From Argentina anserina (taxonomy: Eukaryota; Streptophyta; Magnoliopsida; Rosales; Rosaceae), in NCBI RefSeq assembly GCF_933775445.1, contig NW_026089470.1, positions 186,001 through 250,000 of the forward strand: DNA of 64,000 bases. The letters run 5' to 3'. Shown here piece by piece: positions 39,150 through 52,850 of this stretch. The position numbers were made by a program, and so were the translations under genes. The notes beneath the pieces were generated by a model. It was not told the DNA's origin, did not search any database, and worked only from the letters and a program-made list of their open reading frames with translations. The first letter of the stretch is position 1. Every line of letters begins with the position of its first letter.

Positions 39150-42100
39150 AGTATCTTTCTGTAAGGCTTTCTGATGCGAGTTTCTATTGAATTTGAGAGT
39201 TTTGCAAGTGTGGGAGTGTGTTTCTTTCAAACTGAGTATCTTTACATCGTTTGCGTATCTTTACTATTCCAATTGTGTATGTTTTCATTTCTCGTTTGAG
39301 TATCTTTCTGTAAGGCTTTCTGATGCGAGTTTCTATTGAATTTGAGAGTTTTGCAAGTGTGGGAGTGTGTTTCTTTCAAACTGAGTATCTTTACATCGTT
39401 TGTGTATCTTTACTATTCCAATTGTGTATCTTTTCATCGTTTGCGTATCTTTACTATTCCAATTGTGTATCTTTACATCGTTTGCGTATCTTTACTATTC
39501 CAATTGTGTATGTTTTCATTTCTCGTTTGAGTATCTTTCTGTAAGGCTTTCTGATGCGAGTTTCTATTGAATTTGAGAGTTTTGCAAGTGTGGGAGTGTG
39601 TTTCTTTCAAACTGAGTATCTTTACATCGTTTGCGTATCTTTACTATTCCAATTGTGTATCTTTTCATTTCTCGTTTGAGTATCTTTCTGTAAGGTTTTC
39701 TGATGCGAGTTTCTATTGTATTTGAGAGTTTTGCAAGTGTGGGAGTGTGTTTCTTTCAAACTGAGTATCTTTACATCGTTTGCGTATCTTTACTATTCCA
39801 ATTGTGTATCTTTACATCGTTTGCGTATCTTTACTATTCCAATTGTGTATGTTTTCATTTCCCGTTTGAGTATCTTTCTGTAAGGCTTTCTGATGCTAGT
39901 TTCTATTGTATTTGAGAGTTTTGCAAGTGTGGGAGTGTGTTTCTTTCAAACTGAGTATCTTTACATCGTTTGCGTATCTTTACTATTCCAATTGTGTATC
40001 TTTTCATTTCTCGTTTGAGTATCTTTCTGTAAGGCTTCTGATGCGAGTTTCTATTGTATTTGAGAGTTTTGCAAGTGTGGGAGTGTGTTTCTTTCAAACT
40101 GAGTATCTTTACATCGTTTGCGTATCTTTACTATTCCAATTGTGTATCTTTACATCGTTTGCGTATCTTTACTATTCCAATTGTGTATCTTTTCATTTCT
40201 CGTTTGACTATCTTTCTGTAAGGCTTTCTGATGCGAGTTGCTATTGTATTTTAGAGTTTTGCAAGTGTGGGAGTGTGTTTCTTTCAAACTGAGTATCTTT
40301 ACATCGTTTGCGTATCTTTACGATTCCAATTGTGTATCTTTTCATTTCTCATTTGAGTATCTTTCTGTAAGGCTTTCTGATGCGAGTTTCTATTGAATTT
40401 GAGAGTTTTGCAAGTGTGGGAGTGTGTTTCTTTCAAACTGAGTATCTTTACATCGTTTGCGTATCTTTACTATTCCAATTGTGTATCTTTACATCGTTTG
40501 CGTATCTTTACTATTCCAATTGTGTATGTTTTCATTTCTCGTTTGAGTATCTTTCTGTAAGGCTTTCTGATGCGAGTTTCTATTGAATTTGAGAGTTTTG
40601 CAAGTGTGGGAGTGTGTTTCTTTCAAACTGAGTATCTTTACATCGTTTGCGTATCTTTACGATTCCAATTGTGTATCTTTTCATTTCTCGTTTGAGTATC
40701 TTTCTGTAAGGCTTTCTGATGCGAGTTTCTATTGAATTTGAGAGTTTTGCAAGTGTGGGAGTGTGTTTCTTTCAAACTGAGTATCTTTACATCGTTTGCG
40801 TATCTTTACTATTCCAATTGTGTATCTTTTCATTTCTCGTTTGAGTATCTTTCTGTAAGGCTTCTGATGCGAGTTTCTATTGTATTTGAGAGTTTTGCAA
40901 GTGTGGGAGTGTGTTTCTTTCAAACTGAGTATCTTTACATCGTTTGCGTATCTTTACGATTCAAATTGTGTATGTTTTCATTTCTCATTTGAGTATCTTT
41001 CTGTAAGGCTTTCTGATGCGAGTTTCTATTGAATTTGAGAGTTTTGCAAGTGTGGGAGTGTGTTTCTTTCAAACTGAGTATCTTTACATCGTTTGCGTAT
41101 CTTTACTAGTCCAATTGTGTATCTTTACATCGTTTGCGTATCTTTACTATTCCAATTGTGTATCTTTTCATTTCTCGTTTGGGTATCTTTGTGTAAGGCT
41201 TCTGATGCGAGTTTCTATTGTATTTGAGAGTTTTGCAAGTGTGGGAGTGTGTTTCTTTCAAACTGAGTATCTTTACATCGTTTGCGTATCTTTACTATTC
41301 CAATTGTGTATCTTTTCATTTCTCGTTTGAGTATCTTTCTGTAAGGCTTCTGGTGCGAGTTTCTATTGTATTTGAGAGTTTTGCAAGTGTGGGAGTGTGT
41401 TTCTTTCAAACTGAGTATCTTTACATCGTTTCCGTATCTTTACGATTCCAATTGTGTATCTTTTCATTTCTCATTTGAGTATCTTTCTGTAAGGCTTTCT
41501 GATGCGAGTTTCTATTGAATTTGAGAGTTTTGCAAGTGTGGGAGTGTGTTTCTTTCAAACTGAGTATCTTTACATCGTTTCCGTATCTTTACGATTCCAA
41601 TTGTGTATCTTTTCATTTCTCATTTGAGTATCTTTCTGTAAGGCTTTCTGATGCGAGTTTCTATTGTATTTGAGAGTTTTGCAAGTGTGGGAGTGTGTTT
41701 CTTTCAAACTGAGTATCTTTACATCGTTTGCGTATCTTTACTATTCCAATTGTGTATCTTTACATCGTTTGCGTATCTTTACTATTCCAATTGTGTATCT
41801 TTTAATTTCTCGTTTGAGTATCTTTCTGTAAGGCTTCTGATGCGAGTTTCTATTGTATTTGAGAGTTTTGCATGTGTGGGAGTGTGTTTCTTTCAAACTG
41901 AGTATCTTTACATCGTTTGTGTATCTTTACTATTCCAATTGTGTATCTTTTCATCGTTTGCGTATCTTTACTATTCCAATTGTGTATCTTTTCATTTCTC
42001 GTTTGAGTATCTTTCTGTAAGGCTTTCTGATGCGAGTTTCTATTGTATTTGAGAGTTTTGCAAGTGTGGGAGTGTGTTTCTTTCAAACTGAGTATCTTTA

Positions 42101-44671
42101 CATCGTTTGCGTATCTTTACTATTCCAATTGTGTATCTTTACATCGTTTGCGTATCTTTACTATTCCAATTGTGTATGTTTTCATTTCCCGTTTGAGTAT
42201 CTTTCTGTAAGGCTTTCTGATGCTAGTTTCTATTGTATTTGAGAGTTTTGCAAGTGTGGGAGTGTGTTTCTTTCAAACTGAGTATCTTTACATCGTTTGC
42301 GTATCTTTACGATTCCAATTGTGTATCTTTTCATTTCTCATTTGAGTATCTTTCTGTAAGGCTTTCTGATGCGAGTTTCTATTGAATTTGAGAGTTTTGC
42401 AAGTGTGGGAGTGTGTTTCTTTCAAACTGAGTATCTTTACATCGTTTGCGTATCTTTACTATTCCAATTGTGTATCTTTACATCGTTTGCGTATCTTTAC
42501 TATTCCAATTGTGTATGTTTTCATTTCTCGTTTGAGTATCTTTCTGTAAGGCTTTCTGATGCGAGTTTCTATTGAATTTGAGAGTTTTGCAAGTGTGGGA
42601 GTGTGTTTCTTTCAAACTGAGTATCTTTACATCGTTTGCGTATCTTTACGATTCCAATTGTGTATCTTTTCATTTCTCGTTTGAGTATCTTTCTGTAAGG
42701 CTTTCTGATGCGAGTTTCTATTGTATTTGAGAGTTTTGCAAGTGTGGGAGTGTGTTTCTTTCAAACTGATTATCTTTACATCGTTTGCGTATCTTTACTA
42801 TTCCAATTGTGTATCTTTTCATTTCTCGTTTGAGTATCTTTCTGTAAGGCTTCTGATGCGAGTTTCTATTGTATTTGAGAGTTTTGCAAGTGTGGGAGTG
42901 TGTTTCTTTCAAACTGAGTATCTTTACATCGTTTGCGTATCTTTACGATTCAAATTGTGTATGTTTTCATTTCTCATTTGAGTATCTTTCTGTAAGGCTT
43001 TCTGATGCGAGTTTCTATTGAATTTGAGAGTTTTGCAAGTGTGGGAGTGTGTTTCTTTCAAACTGAGTATCTTTACATCGTTTGCGTATCTTTACTAGTC
43101 CAATTGTGTATCTTTACATCGTTTGCGTATCTTTACTATTCCAATTGTGTATCTTTTCATTTCTCGTTTGGGTATCTTTGTGTAAGGCTTCTGATGCGAG
43201 TTTCTATTGTATTTGAGAGTTTTGCAAGTGTGGGAGTGTGTTTCTTTCAAACTGAGTATCTTTACATCGTTTGCGTATCTTTACTATTCCAATTGTGTAT
43301 CTTTTCATTTCTCGTTTGAGTATCTTTCTGTAAGGCTTCTGGTGCGAGTTTCTATTGTATTTGAGAGTTTTGCAAGTGTGGGAGTGTGTTTCTTTCAAAC
43401 TGAGTATCTTTACATCGTTTCCGTATCTTTACGATTCCAATTGTGTATCTTTTCATTTCTCATTTGAGTATCTTTCTGTAAGGCTTTCTGATGCGAGTTT
43501 CTATTGAATTTGAGAGTTTTGCAAGTGTGGGAGTGTGTTTCTTTCAAACTGAGTATCTTTACATCGTTTCCGTATCTTTACGATTCCAATTGTGTATCTT
43601 TTCATTTCTCATTTGAGTATCTTTCTGTAAGGCTTTCTGATGCGAGTTTCTATTGTATTTGAGAGTTTTGCAAGTGTGGGAGTGTGTTTCTTTCAAACTG
43701 AGTATCTTTACATCGTTTGCGTATCTTTACTATTCCAATTGTGTATCTTTACATCGTTTGCGTATCTTTACTATTCCAATTGTGTATCTTTTTATTTCTC
43801 GTTTGAGTATCTTTCTGTAAGGCTTCTGATGCGAGTTTCTATTGTATTTGAGAGTTTTGCATGTGTGGGAGTGTGTTTCTTTCAAACTGAGTATCTTTAC
43901 ATCGTTTGTGTATCTTTACTATTCCAATTGTGTATCTTTTCATCGTTTGCGTATCTTTACTATTCCAATTGTGTATCTTTTCATTTCTCGTTTGAGTATC
44001 TTTCTGTAAGGCTTTCTGATGCGAGTTTCTATTGTATTTGAGAGTTTTGCAAGTGTGGGAGTGTGTTTCTTTCAAACTGAGTATCTTTACATCGTTTGCG
44101 TATCTTTACTATTCCAATTGTGTATCTTTACATCGTTTGCGTATCTTTACTATTCCAATTGTGTATGTTTTCATTTCCCGTTTGAGTATCTTTCTGTAAG
44201 GCTTTCTGATGCTAGTTTCTATTGTATTTGAGAGTTTTGCAAGTGTGGGAGTGTGTTTCTTTCAAACTGAGTATCTTTACATCGTTTGCGTATCTTTACT
44301 ATTCCAATTGTGTATCTTTTCATTTCTCGTTTGAGTATCTTTCTGTAAGGCTTCTGATGCGAGTTTCTATTGTATTTGAGAGTTTTGCAACTGTGGGAGT
44401 GTGTTTCTTTCAAACTGAGTATCTTTACATCGTTTGCGTATCTTTACTATTCCAATTGTGTATCTTTACATCGTTTGCGTATCTTTACTATTCCAATTGT
44501 GTATCTTTTCATTTCTCGTTTGACTATCTTTCTGTAAGGCTTTCTGATGCGAGTTGCTATTGTATTTTAGAGTTTTGCAAGTGTGGGAGTGTGTTTCTTT
44601 CAAACTGAGTATCTTTACATCGTTTGCGTATCTTTACGATTCCAATTGTGTATCTTTTCATTTCTCATTTG
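39150..44671. repeat. Higher-order repeat G, copy 2 (5522-bp unit)
   Basis: This is the tandem copy of 33628-39149, with very few differences. It also contains two 1989-bp subunits (landmarks at 40380 and 42369). The similarity continues to about 44782 and then stops, where the array switches to a 4316-bp offset. Confidence 0.92.
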
Positions 44672-46549
44672 AGTATCTTTCTGTAAGGCTTTCTGATGCG
44701 AGTTTCTATTGAATTTGAGAGTTTTGCAAGTGTGGGAGTGTGTTTCTTTCAAACTGAGTATCTTTACATCGTTTGCGTATCTTTACTATTCCAATTGTGT
44801 ATCTTTACATCGTTTGCGTATCTTTACTATTCCAATTGTGTATGTTTTCATTTCTCGTTTGAGTATCTTTCTGTAAGGCTTTCTGATGCGAGTTTCTATT
44901 GAATTTGAGAGTTTTGCAAGTGTGGGAGTGTGTTTCTTTCAAACTGAGTATCTTTACATCGTTTGCGTATCTTTACGATTCCAATTGTGTATCTTTTCAT
45001 TTCTCGTTTGAGTATCTTTCTGTAAGGCTTTCTGATGCGAGTTTCTATTGAATTTGAGAGTTTTGCAAGTGTGGGAGTGTGTTTCTTTCAAACTGAGTAT
45101 CTTTACATCGTTTGCGTATCTTTACTATTCCAATTGTGTATCTTTTCATTTCTCGTTTGAGTATCTTTCTGTAAGGCTTCTGATGCGAGTTTCTATTGTA
45201 TTTGAGAGTTTTGCAAGTGTGGGAGTGTGTTTCTTTCAAACTGAGTATCTTTACATCGTTTGCGTATCTTTACGATTCAAATTGTGTATGTTTTCATTTC
45301 TCATTTGAGTATCTTTCTGTAAGGCTTTCTGATGCGAGTTTCTATTGAATTTGAGAGTTTTGCAAGTGTGGGAGTGTGTTTCTTTCAAACTGAGTATCTT
45401 TACATCGTTTGCGTATCTTTAGTAGTCCAATTGTGTATCTTTACATCGTTTGCGTATCTTTACTATTCCAATTGTGTATCTTTTCATTTCTCGTTTGGGT
45501 ATCTTTGTGTAAGGCTTCTGATGCGAGTTTCTATTGTATTTGAGAGTTTTGCAAGTGTGGGAGTGTGTTTCTTTCAAACTGAGTATCTTTACATCGTTTG
45601 CGTATCTTTACTATTCCAATTGTGTATCTTTTCATTTCTCGTTTGAGTATCTTTCTGTAAGGCTTCTGGTGCGAGTTTCTATTGTATTTGAGAGTTTTGC
45701 AAGTGTGGGAGTGTGTTTCTTTCAAACTGAGTATCTTTACATCGTTTCCGTATCTTTACGATTCCAATTGTGTATCTTTTCATTTCTCATTTGAGTATCT
45801 TTCTGTAAGGCTTTCTGATGCGAGTTTCTATTGAATTTGAGAGTTTTGCAAGTGTGGGAGTGTGTTTCTTTCAAACTGAGTATCTTTACATCGTTTCCGT
45901 ATCTTTACGATTCCAATTGTGTATCTTTTCATTTCTCATTTGAGTATCTTTCTGTAAGGCTTTCTGATGCGAGTTTCTATTGTATTTGAGAGTTTTGCAA
46001 GTGTGGGAGTGTGTTTCTTTCAAACTGAGTATCTTTACATCGTTTGCGTATCTTTACTATTCCAATTGTGTATCTTTACATCGTTTGCGTATCTTTACTA
46101 TTCCAATTGTGTATCTTTTAATTTCTCGTTTGAGTATCTTTCTGTAAGGCTTCTGATGCGAGTTTCTATTGTATTTGAGAGTTTTGCATGTGTGGGAGTG
46201 TGTTTCTTTCAAACTGAGTATCTTTACATCGTTTGTGTATCTTTACTATTCCAATTGTGTATCTTTTCATCGTTTGCGTATCTTTACTATTCCAATTGTG
46301 TATCTTTTCATTTCTCGTTTGAGTATCTTTCTGTAAGGCTTTCTGATGCGAGTTTCTATTGTATTTGAGAGTTTTGCAAGTGTGGGAGTGTGTTTCTTTC
46401 AAACTGAGTATCTTTACATCGTTTGCGTATCTTTACTATTCCAATTGTGTATCTTTACATCGTTTGCGTATCTTTACTATTCCAATTGTGTATGTTTTCA
46501 TTTCCCATTTGAGTATCTTTCTGTAAGGCTTTCTGATGCTAGTTTCTAT
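44626..46549. repeat. Fifth copy of the 1989-bp subunit
   Basis: Sequence 40310-42233 recurs here at offset 4316, so this is one further copy of the subunit seen at 34.8, 36.8, 40.4 and 42.4 kb. Private changes are tagtagtcc near 45420 and tttcccatttgag near 46500. It ends at gatgctag, where the following gaattt replaces the gtattt of the other copies. Confidence 0.85.
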
Positions 46550-47300
46550 TGAATTTGAGAGTTTTGCAAGTGTGGGAGTGTGTTTCTTTCAAACTGAGTA
46601 TCTTTACATCGTTTGCGTATCTTTACTATTCCAATTGTGTATCTTTACATCGTTTGCGTATCTTTACTATTCCAATTGTGTATCTTTTCATTTCTCGTTT
46701 GAGTATCTTTCTGTAAGGCTTTCTGATGCGAGTTGCTATTGTATTTTAGAGTTTTGCAAGTGTGGGAGTGTGTTTCTTTCAAACTGAGTATCTTTACATC
46801 GTTTGCGTATCTTTACTATTCCAATTGTGTATCTTTACATCGTTTGCGTATCTTTACTATTCCAATTGTGTATGTTTTCATTTCCCGTTTGAGTATCTTT
46901 CTGTAAGGCTTTCTGATGCTAGTTTCTATTGAATTTGAGAGTTTTGCAAGTGTGGGAGTGTGTTTCTTTCAAACTGAGTATCTTTACATCGTTTGCGTAT
47001 CTTTACGATTCCAATTGTGTATCTTTTCATTTCTCGTTTGAGTATCTTTCTGTAAGGCTTTCTGATGCGAGTTTCTATTGAATTTGAGAGTTTTGCAAGT
47101 GTGGGAGTGTGTTTCTTTCAAATTGAGTATCTTTACATCGTTTGCGTATCTTTACTATTCCAATTGTGTATCTTTTCATTTCTCGTTTGAGTATCTTTCT
47201 GTAAGGCTTCTGATGCGAGTTTCTATTGTATTTGAGAGTTTTGCAAGTGTGGGAGTGTGTTTCTTTCAAACTGAGTATCTTTACATCGTTTGAGTATCTT
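46536..47300. repeat. Block shared with repeat F (offset 15778)
   Basis: Landmarks at 30758-31522 recur here in order: gatgctag with gaattt, ttgctattgtattttagag, a second gatgctag, an acgattcc module, then ttcaaattgag. The same block is also at 25983-26570, 50940-51350, 57990-58400 and 61690-62090. It is therefore a mobile-looking segment of the array that links the central and right zones. Confidence 0.8.
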
Positions 47301-47889
47301 TACGATTCCAATTGTGTATCTTTTCATTTCTCATTTGAGTATCTTTCTGTAAGGCTTTCTGATGCGAGTTTCTATTGAATTTGAGAGTTTTGCAAGTGTG
47401 GGAGTGTGTTTCTTTCAAACTGAGTATCTTTACATCGTTTGTGTATCTTTACTATTCCAATTGTGTATCTTTACATCGTTTGCGTATCTTTACTATTCCA
47501 ATTGTGTATCTTTTCATTTCTCGTTTGAGTATCTTTCTGTAAGGCTTTCTGATGCGAGTTTCTATTGAATTTGAGAGTTTTGCAAGTGTGGGAGTGTGTT
47601 TCTTTCAAACTGAGTATCTTTACATCGTTTCCGTATCTTTACTATTCCAATTGTGTATCTTTACATCGTTTGCGTATCTTTACTATTCCAATTGTGTATC
47701 TTTTCATTTCTCGTTTGAGTATCTTTCTGTAAGGCTTCTGATGCGAGTTTCTATTGTATTTGAGAGTTTTGCAAGTGTGGGAGTGTGTTTCTTTCAAACT
47801 GAGTATCTTTACATCGTTTGCGTATCTTTACGATTCCAATTGTGTATCTTTTCATTTCTCATTTGAGTATCTTTCTGTAAGGCTTTCTG

Positions 47890-49192
47890 ATGCGAGTTTC
47901 TATTGAATTTGAGAGTTTTGCAAGTGTGGGAGTGTGTTTCTTTCAAACTGAGTATCTTTACATCGTTTGCGTATCTTTACTATTCCAATTGTGTATCTTT
48001 ACATCGTTTGCGTATCTTTACTATTCCAATTGTGTATCTTTTCATTTCTCGTTTGGGTATCTTTCTGTAAGGCTTCTGATGCGAGTTTCTATTGTATTTG
48101 AGAGTTTTGCAAGTGTGGGAGTGTGTTTCTTTCAAACTGAGTATCTTTACATCGTTTGCGTATCTTTACTATTCCAATTATGTATCTTTACATCGTTTGC
48201 GTATCTTTACTATTCCAATTGTGTATGTTTTCATTTCTCGTTTGAGTATCTTTCTGTAAGGCTTTCTGATGCAAGTTTCTATTGAATTTGAGAGTTTTGC
48301 AAGTGTGGGAGTGTGTTTCTTTCAAACTGAGTATCTTTACATCGTTTCCGTATTTTTACGATTCCAATTGTGTATCTTTTCATTTCTCATTTGAGTATCT
48401 TTCTGTAAGGCTTTCTGATGCGAGTTTCTATTGAATTTGAGAGTTTTGCAAGTGTGGGAGTGTGTTTCTTTCAAACTGAGTATCTTTACATCGTTTGCGT
48501 ATCTTTACTATTCCAATTGTGTATCTTTACATCGTTTGCGTATCTTTACTATTCCAATTGTGTATGTTTTCATTTCTCGTTTGGGTATCTTTCTGTAAGG
48601 CTTCTGATGCGAGTTTCTATTGTATTTGAGAGTTTTGCAAGTGTGGGAGTGTGTTTCTTTCAAACTGAGTATCTTTCCATCGTTTGCGTATCTTTACTAT
48701 TCCAATTGTGTATCTTTACATCGTTTGCGTATCTTTACTATTCCAATTGTGTATCTTTTCATTTCTCGTTTGAGTATCTTTCTGTAAGGCTTTCTGATGC
48801 GAGTTTCTATTGAATTTGTGAGTTTTGCAAGTGTGGGAGTGTGTTTCTTTCAAACTGAGTATCTTTACATCGTTTGCGTATCTTTACTATTCCAATTGTG
48901 TATCTTTACATCGTTTGCGTATCTTTACTATTCCAATTGTGTATCTTTTCATTTCTCGTTTGGGTATCTTTCTGTAAGGCTTCTGATGCGAGTTTCTATT
49001 GTATTTGAGAGTTTTGCAAGTGTGGGAGTGTGTTTCTTTCAAACTGAGTATCTTTACATCGTTTGCGTATCTTTACTATTCCAATTATGTATCTTTACAT
49101 CGTTTGCGTATCTTTACTATTCCAATTGTGTATGTTTTCATTTCTCGTTTGAGTATCTTTCTGTAAGGCTTTCTGATGCGAGTTTCTATTGA
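47890..49192. repeat. Two copies of a 907-bp unit
   Basis: Sequence 47890-48285 recurs at 48797-49192 with offset 907. Both copies carry the rare ccaattatgtatc module (near 48175 and 49082) and a gtttgggtatc variant. Copy 2 has gaatttgtgag near 48812 in place of gaatttgagag. Confidence 0.78.
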
Positions 49193-49589
49193 ATTTGAGA
49201 GTTTTGCAAGTGTGGGAGTGTGTTTCTTTCAAACTGAGTATCTTTACATCGTTTCCGTATCTTTACTATTCCAATTGTGTATCTTTACATCGTTTGCATA
49301 TCTTTACTATTCCAATTGTGTATCTTTTCATTTCTCGTTTGAGTATCTTTCTGTAAGGCTTCTGATGCGAGTTTCTATTGTATTTGAGAGTTTGCAAGTG
49401 TGGGAGTGTGTTTCTTTCAAACTGAGTATCTTTACATCGTTTGCGTATCTTTACGATTCCAATTGTGTATCTTTTCATTTCTCGTTTGAGTATCTTTCTG
49501 TAAGGCTTTCTGATGCGAGTTTCTATTGAATTTGAGAGTTTTGCAAGTGTGGGAGTGTGTTTCTTTCAAACTGAGTATCTTTACATCGT

Positions 49590-52500
49590 TTGCGTATCTT
49601 TACTATTCTAATTATGTATCTTTACATCGTTTGCGTATCTTTACTATTCCAATTGTGTATCTTTTCATTTCTCGTTTGAGTATCTTTCTGTAAGGCTTTC
49701 AGATGCGAGTTTCTATTGAATTTGAGAGTTTTGCAAGTGTGGGAGTGTGTTTCTTTCAAACTGAGTATCTTTACATCGTTTGCGTATCTTTACTATTCCA
49801 ATTGTGTATCTTTACATCGTTTGCGTATCTTTACTATTCCAATTGTGTATGTTTTCATTTCTCGTTTGAGTATCTTTCTGTAAGGCTTTCTGATGCAAGT
49901 TTCTATTGAATTTGAGAGTTTTGCAAGTGTGGGAGTGTGTTTCTTTCAAACTGAGTATCTTTACATCGTTTGCGTATCTTTACTATTCCAATTGTGTATC
50001 TTTACATCGTTTGCGTATCTTTACTATTCCAATTGTGTATCTTTTCATTTCTCGTTTGAGTATCTTTCTGTAAGGCTTTCTGATGCGAGTTTCTATTGAA
50101 TTTGAGAGTTTTGCAAGTGTGGGAGTGTGTTTCTTTCAAACTGAGTATCTTTACATCGTTTGCGTATCTTTACTATTCCAATTGTGTATCTTTACATCGT
50201 TTGTGTATCTTTACTATTCCAATTGTGTATCTTTTCATTTCTCGTTTGAGTATCTTTCTGTAAGGCTTCTGATGCGAGTTTCTATTGTATTTGAGAGTTT
50301 TGCAAGTGTGGGAGTGTGTTTCTTTCAAACTGAGTATCTTTACATCGTTTCCGTATCTTTACTATTCCAATTGTGTATCTTTACATCGTTTGCGTATCTT
50401 TACTATTCCAATTGTGTATCTTTTCATTTCTCGTTTGAGTATCTTTCTGTAAGGCTTCTGACGCGAGTTTCTATTGTATTTGAGAGTTTTTTGTGGGAGT
50501 GTTTTTCTTTCAAACTGAGTATCTTTACATCGTTTGCGTATCTTTACGATTCCAATTGTGTATCTTTTCATTTCTCATTTAAGTATCTTTCTGTAAGGCT
50601 TTCTGATGCGAGTTTCTATTGAATTTGAGAGTTTTGCAAGTGTGGGAGTGTGTTTCTTTCAAACTGAGTATCTTTACATCGTTTGCGTATCTTTACTATT
50701 CCAATTGTGTATGTTTTCATTTCTCGTTTGAGTATCTTTCTGTAAGGCTTTCTGATGCGAGTTTCTATTGAATTTGAGAGTTTTGCAAGTGTGGGAGTGT
50801 GTTTCTTTCAAACTGAGTATCTTTACATCGTTTGTGTATCTTTACTATTCCAATTGTGTATCTTTTCATCGTTTGCGTATCTTTACTATTCCAATTGTGT
50901 ATCTTTTCATTTCTCGTTTGAGTATCTTTCTGTAAGGCTTTCTGATGCGAGTTGCTATTGTATTTTAGAGTTTTGCAAGTGTGGGAGTGTGTTTCTTTCA
51001 AACTGAGTATCTTTACATCGTTTGCGTATCTTTACTATTCCAATTGTGTATCTTTACATCGTTTGCGTATCTTTACTATTCCAATTGTGTATGTTTTCAT
51101 TTCCCGTTTGAGTATCTTTCTGTAAGGCTTTCTGATGCTAGTTTCTATTGAATTTGAGAGTTTTGCAAGTGTGGGAGTGTGTTTCTTTCAAACTGAGTAT
51201 CTTTACATCGTTTGCGTATCTTTACGATTCCAATTGTGTATCTTTTCATTTCTCGTTTGAGTATCTTTCTGTAAGGCTTTCTGATGCGAGTTTCTATTGA
51301 ATTTGAGAGTTTTGCAAGTGTGGGAGTGTGTTTCTTTCAAATTGAGTATCTTTACATCGTTTGCGTATCTTTACTATTCCAATTGTGTATCTTTTCATTT
51401 CTCGTTTGAGTATCTTTCTGTAAGGCTTCTGATGCGAGTTTCTATTGTATTTGAGAGTTTTGCAAGTGTGGGAGTGTGTTTCTTTCAAACTGAGTATCTT
51501 TACATCGTTTGCGTATCTTTACGATTCCAATTGTGTATCTTTTCATTTCTCATTTGAGTATCTTTCTGTAAGGCTTTCTGATGCGAGTTTCTATTGAATT
51601 TGAGAGTTTTGCAAGTGTGGGAGTGTGTTTCTTTCAAACTGAGTATCTTTACATCGTTTGTGTATCTTTACTATTCCAATTGTGTATCTTTACATCGTTT
51701 GCGTATCTTTACTATTCCAATTGTGTATCTTTTCATTTCTCGTTTGGGTATCTTTCTGTAAGGCTTCTGATGCGAGTTTCTATTGTATTTGAGAGTTTTG
51801 CAAGTGTGGGAGTGTGTTTCTTTCAAACTGAGTATCTTTACATCGTTTGCGTATCTTTACGATTCCAATTGTGTATCTTTTCATTTCTCATTTGAGTATC
51901 TTTCTGTAAGGCTTTCTGATGCGAGTTTCTATTGAATTTGAGAGTTTTGCAAGTGTGGGAGTGTGTTTCTTTCAAACTGAGTATCTTTACATCGTTTGTG
52001 TATCTTTACTATTCCAATTGTGTATCTTTACATCGTTTGCGTATCTTTACTATTCCAATTGTGTATCTTTTCATTTCTCGTTTGGGTATCTTTCTGTAAG
52101 GCTTCTGATGCGAGTTTCTATTGTATTTGAGAGTTTTGCAAGTGTGGGAGTGTGTTTCTTTCAAACTGAGTATCTTTCCATCGTTTGCGTATCTTTACTA
52201 TTCCAATTGTGTATCTTTACATCGTTTGCGTATCTTTACTATTCCAATTGTGTATCTTTTCATTTCTCGTTTGAGTATCTTTCTGTAAGGCTTCTGATGC
52301 GAGTTTCTATTGTATTTGAGAGTTTTGCAAGTGTGGGAGTGTGTTTCTTTCAAACTGAGTATCTTTACATCGTTTGCGTATCTTTACGATTCCAATTGTG
52401 TATCTTTTCATTTCTCATTTGAGTATCTTTCTGTAAGGCTTTCTGATGCGAGTTTCTATTGAATTTGAGAGTTTTGCAAGTGTGGGAGTGTGTTTCTTTC

Positions 52501-52850
52501 AAACTGAGTATCTTTACATCGTTTGCGTATCTTTACTATTCTAATTATGTATCTTTACATCGTTTGCGTATCTTTACTATTCCAATTGTGTATCTTTTCA
52601 TTTCTCGTTTGAGTATCTTTCTGTAAGGCTTTCAGATGCGAGTTTCTATTGAATTTGAGAGTTTTGCAAGTGTGGGAGTGTGTTTCTTTCAAACTGAGTA
52701 TCTTTACATCGTTTGCGTATCTTTACTATTCCAATTGTGTATCTTTACATCGTTTGCGTATCTTTACTATTCCAATTGTGTATGTTTTCATTTCTCGTTT
52801 GAGTATCTTTCTGTAAGGCTTTCTGATGCAAGTTTCTATTGAATTTGAGA
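49590..52850. repeat. Right-zone unit, left of the LTR (landmarks also at 56.8-60.1 kb)
   Basis: A block with ctattctaattatg, then ttcagatgcgag, then gatgcaag is found at about 49604-49900, 52537-52840, 56840-57140 and 59818-60115. Offsets are 2933 bp within this block and 7235 bp to the copy right of the LTR. The ttgctattg to ttcaaattg segment at 50940-51350 recurs at 57990-58400 (offset 7050). The sequence on both sides of the LTR therefore belongs to one higher-order family. Confidence 0.83.
49703..50082 (+). repeat. Two consecutive 190-bp long-form monomers
   Basis: These copies show the long form clearly. The 41-bp module, made of a 19-bp box (gtatctttacatcgtttgc) followed by a 22-bp box starting gtatctttactattcc, occurs twice in succession instead of once. 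That accounts exactly for 190 minus 149 bp. The first copy starts after the rare variant ttcagatg. The second starts gatgcaag, a variant shared with copies at 57128 and 60106. Confidence 0.93.
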
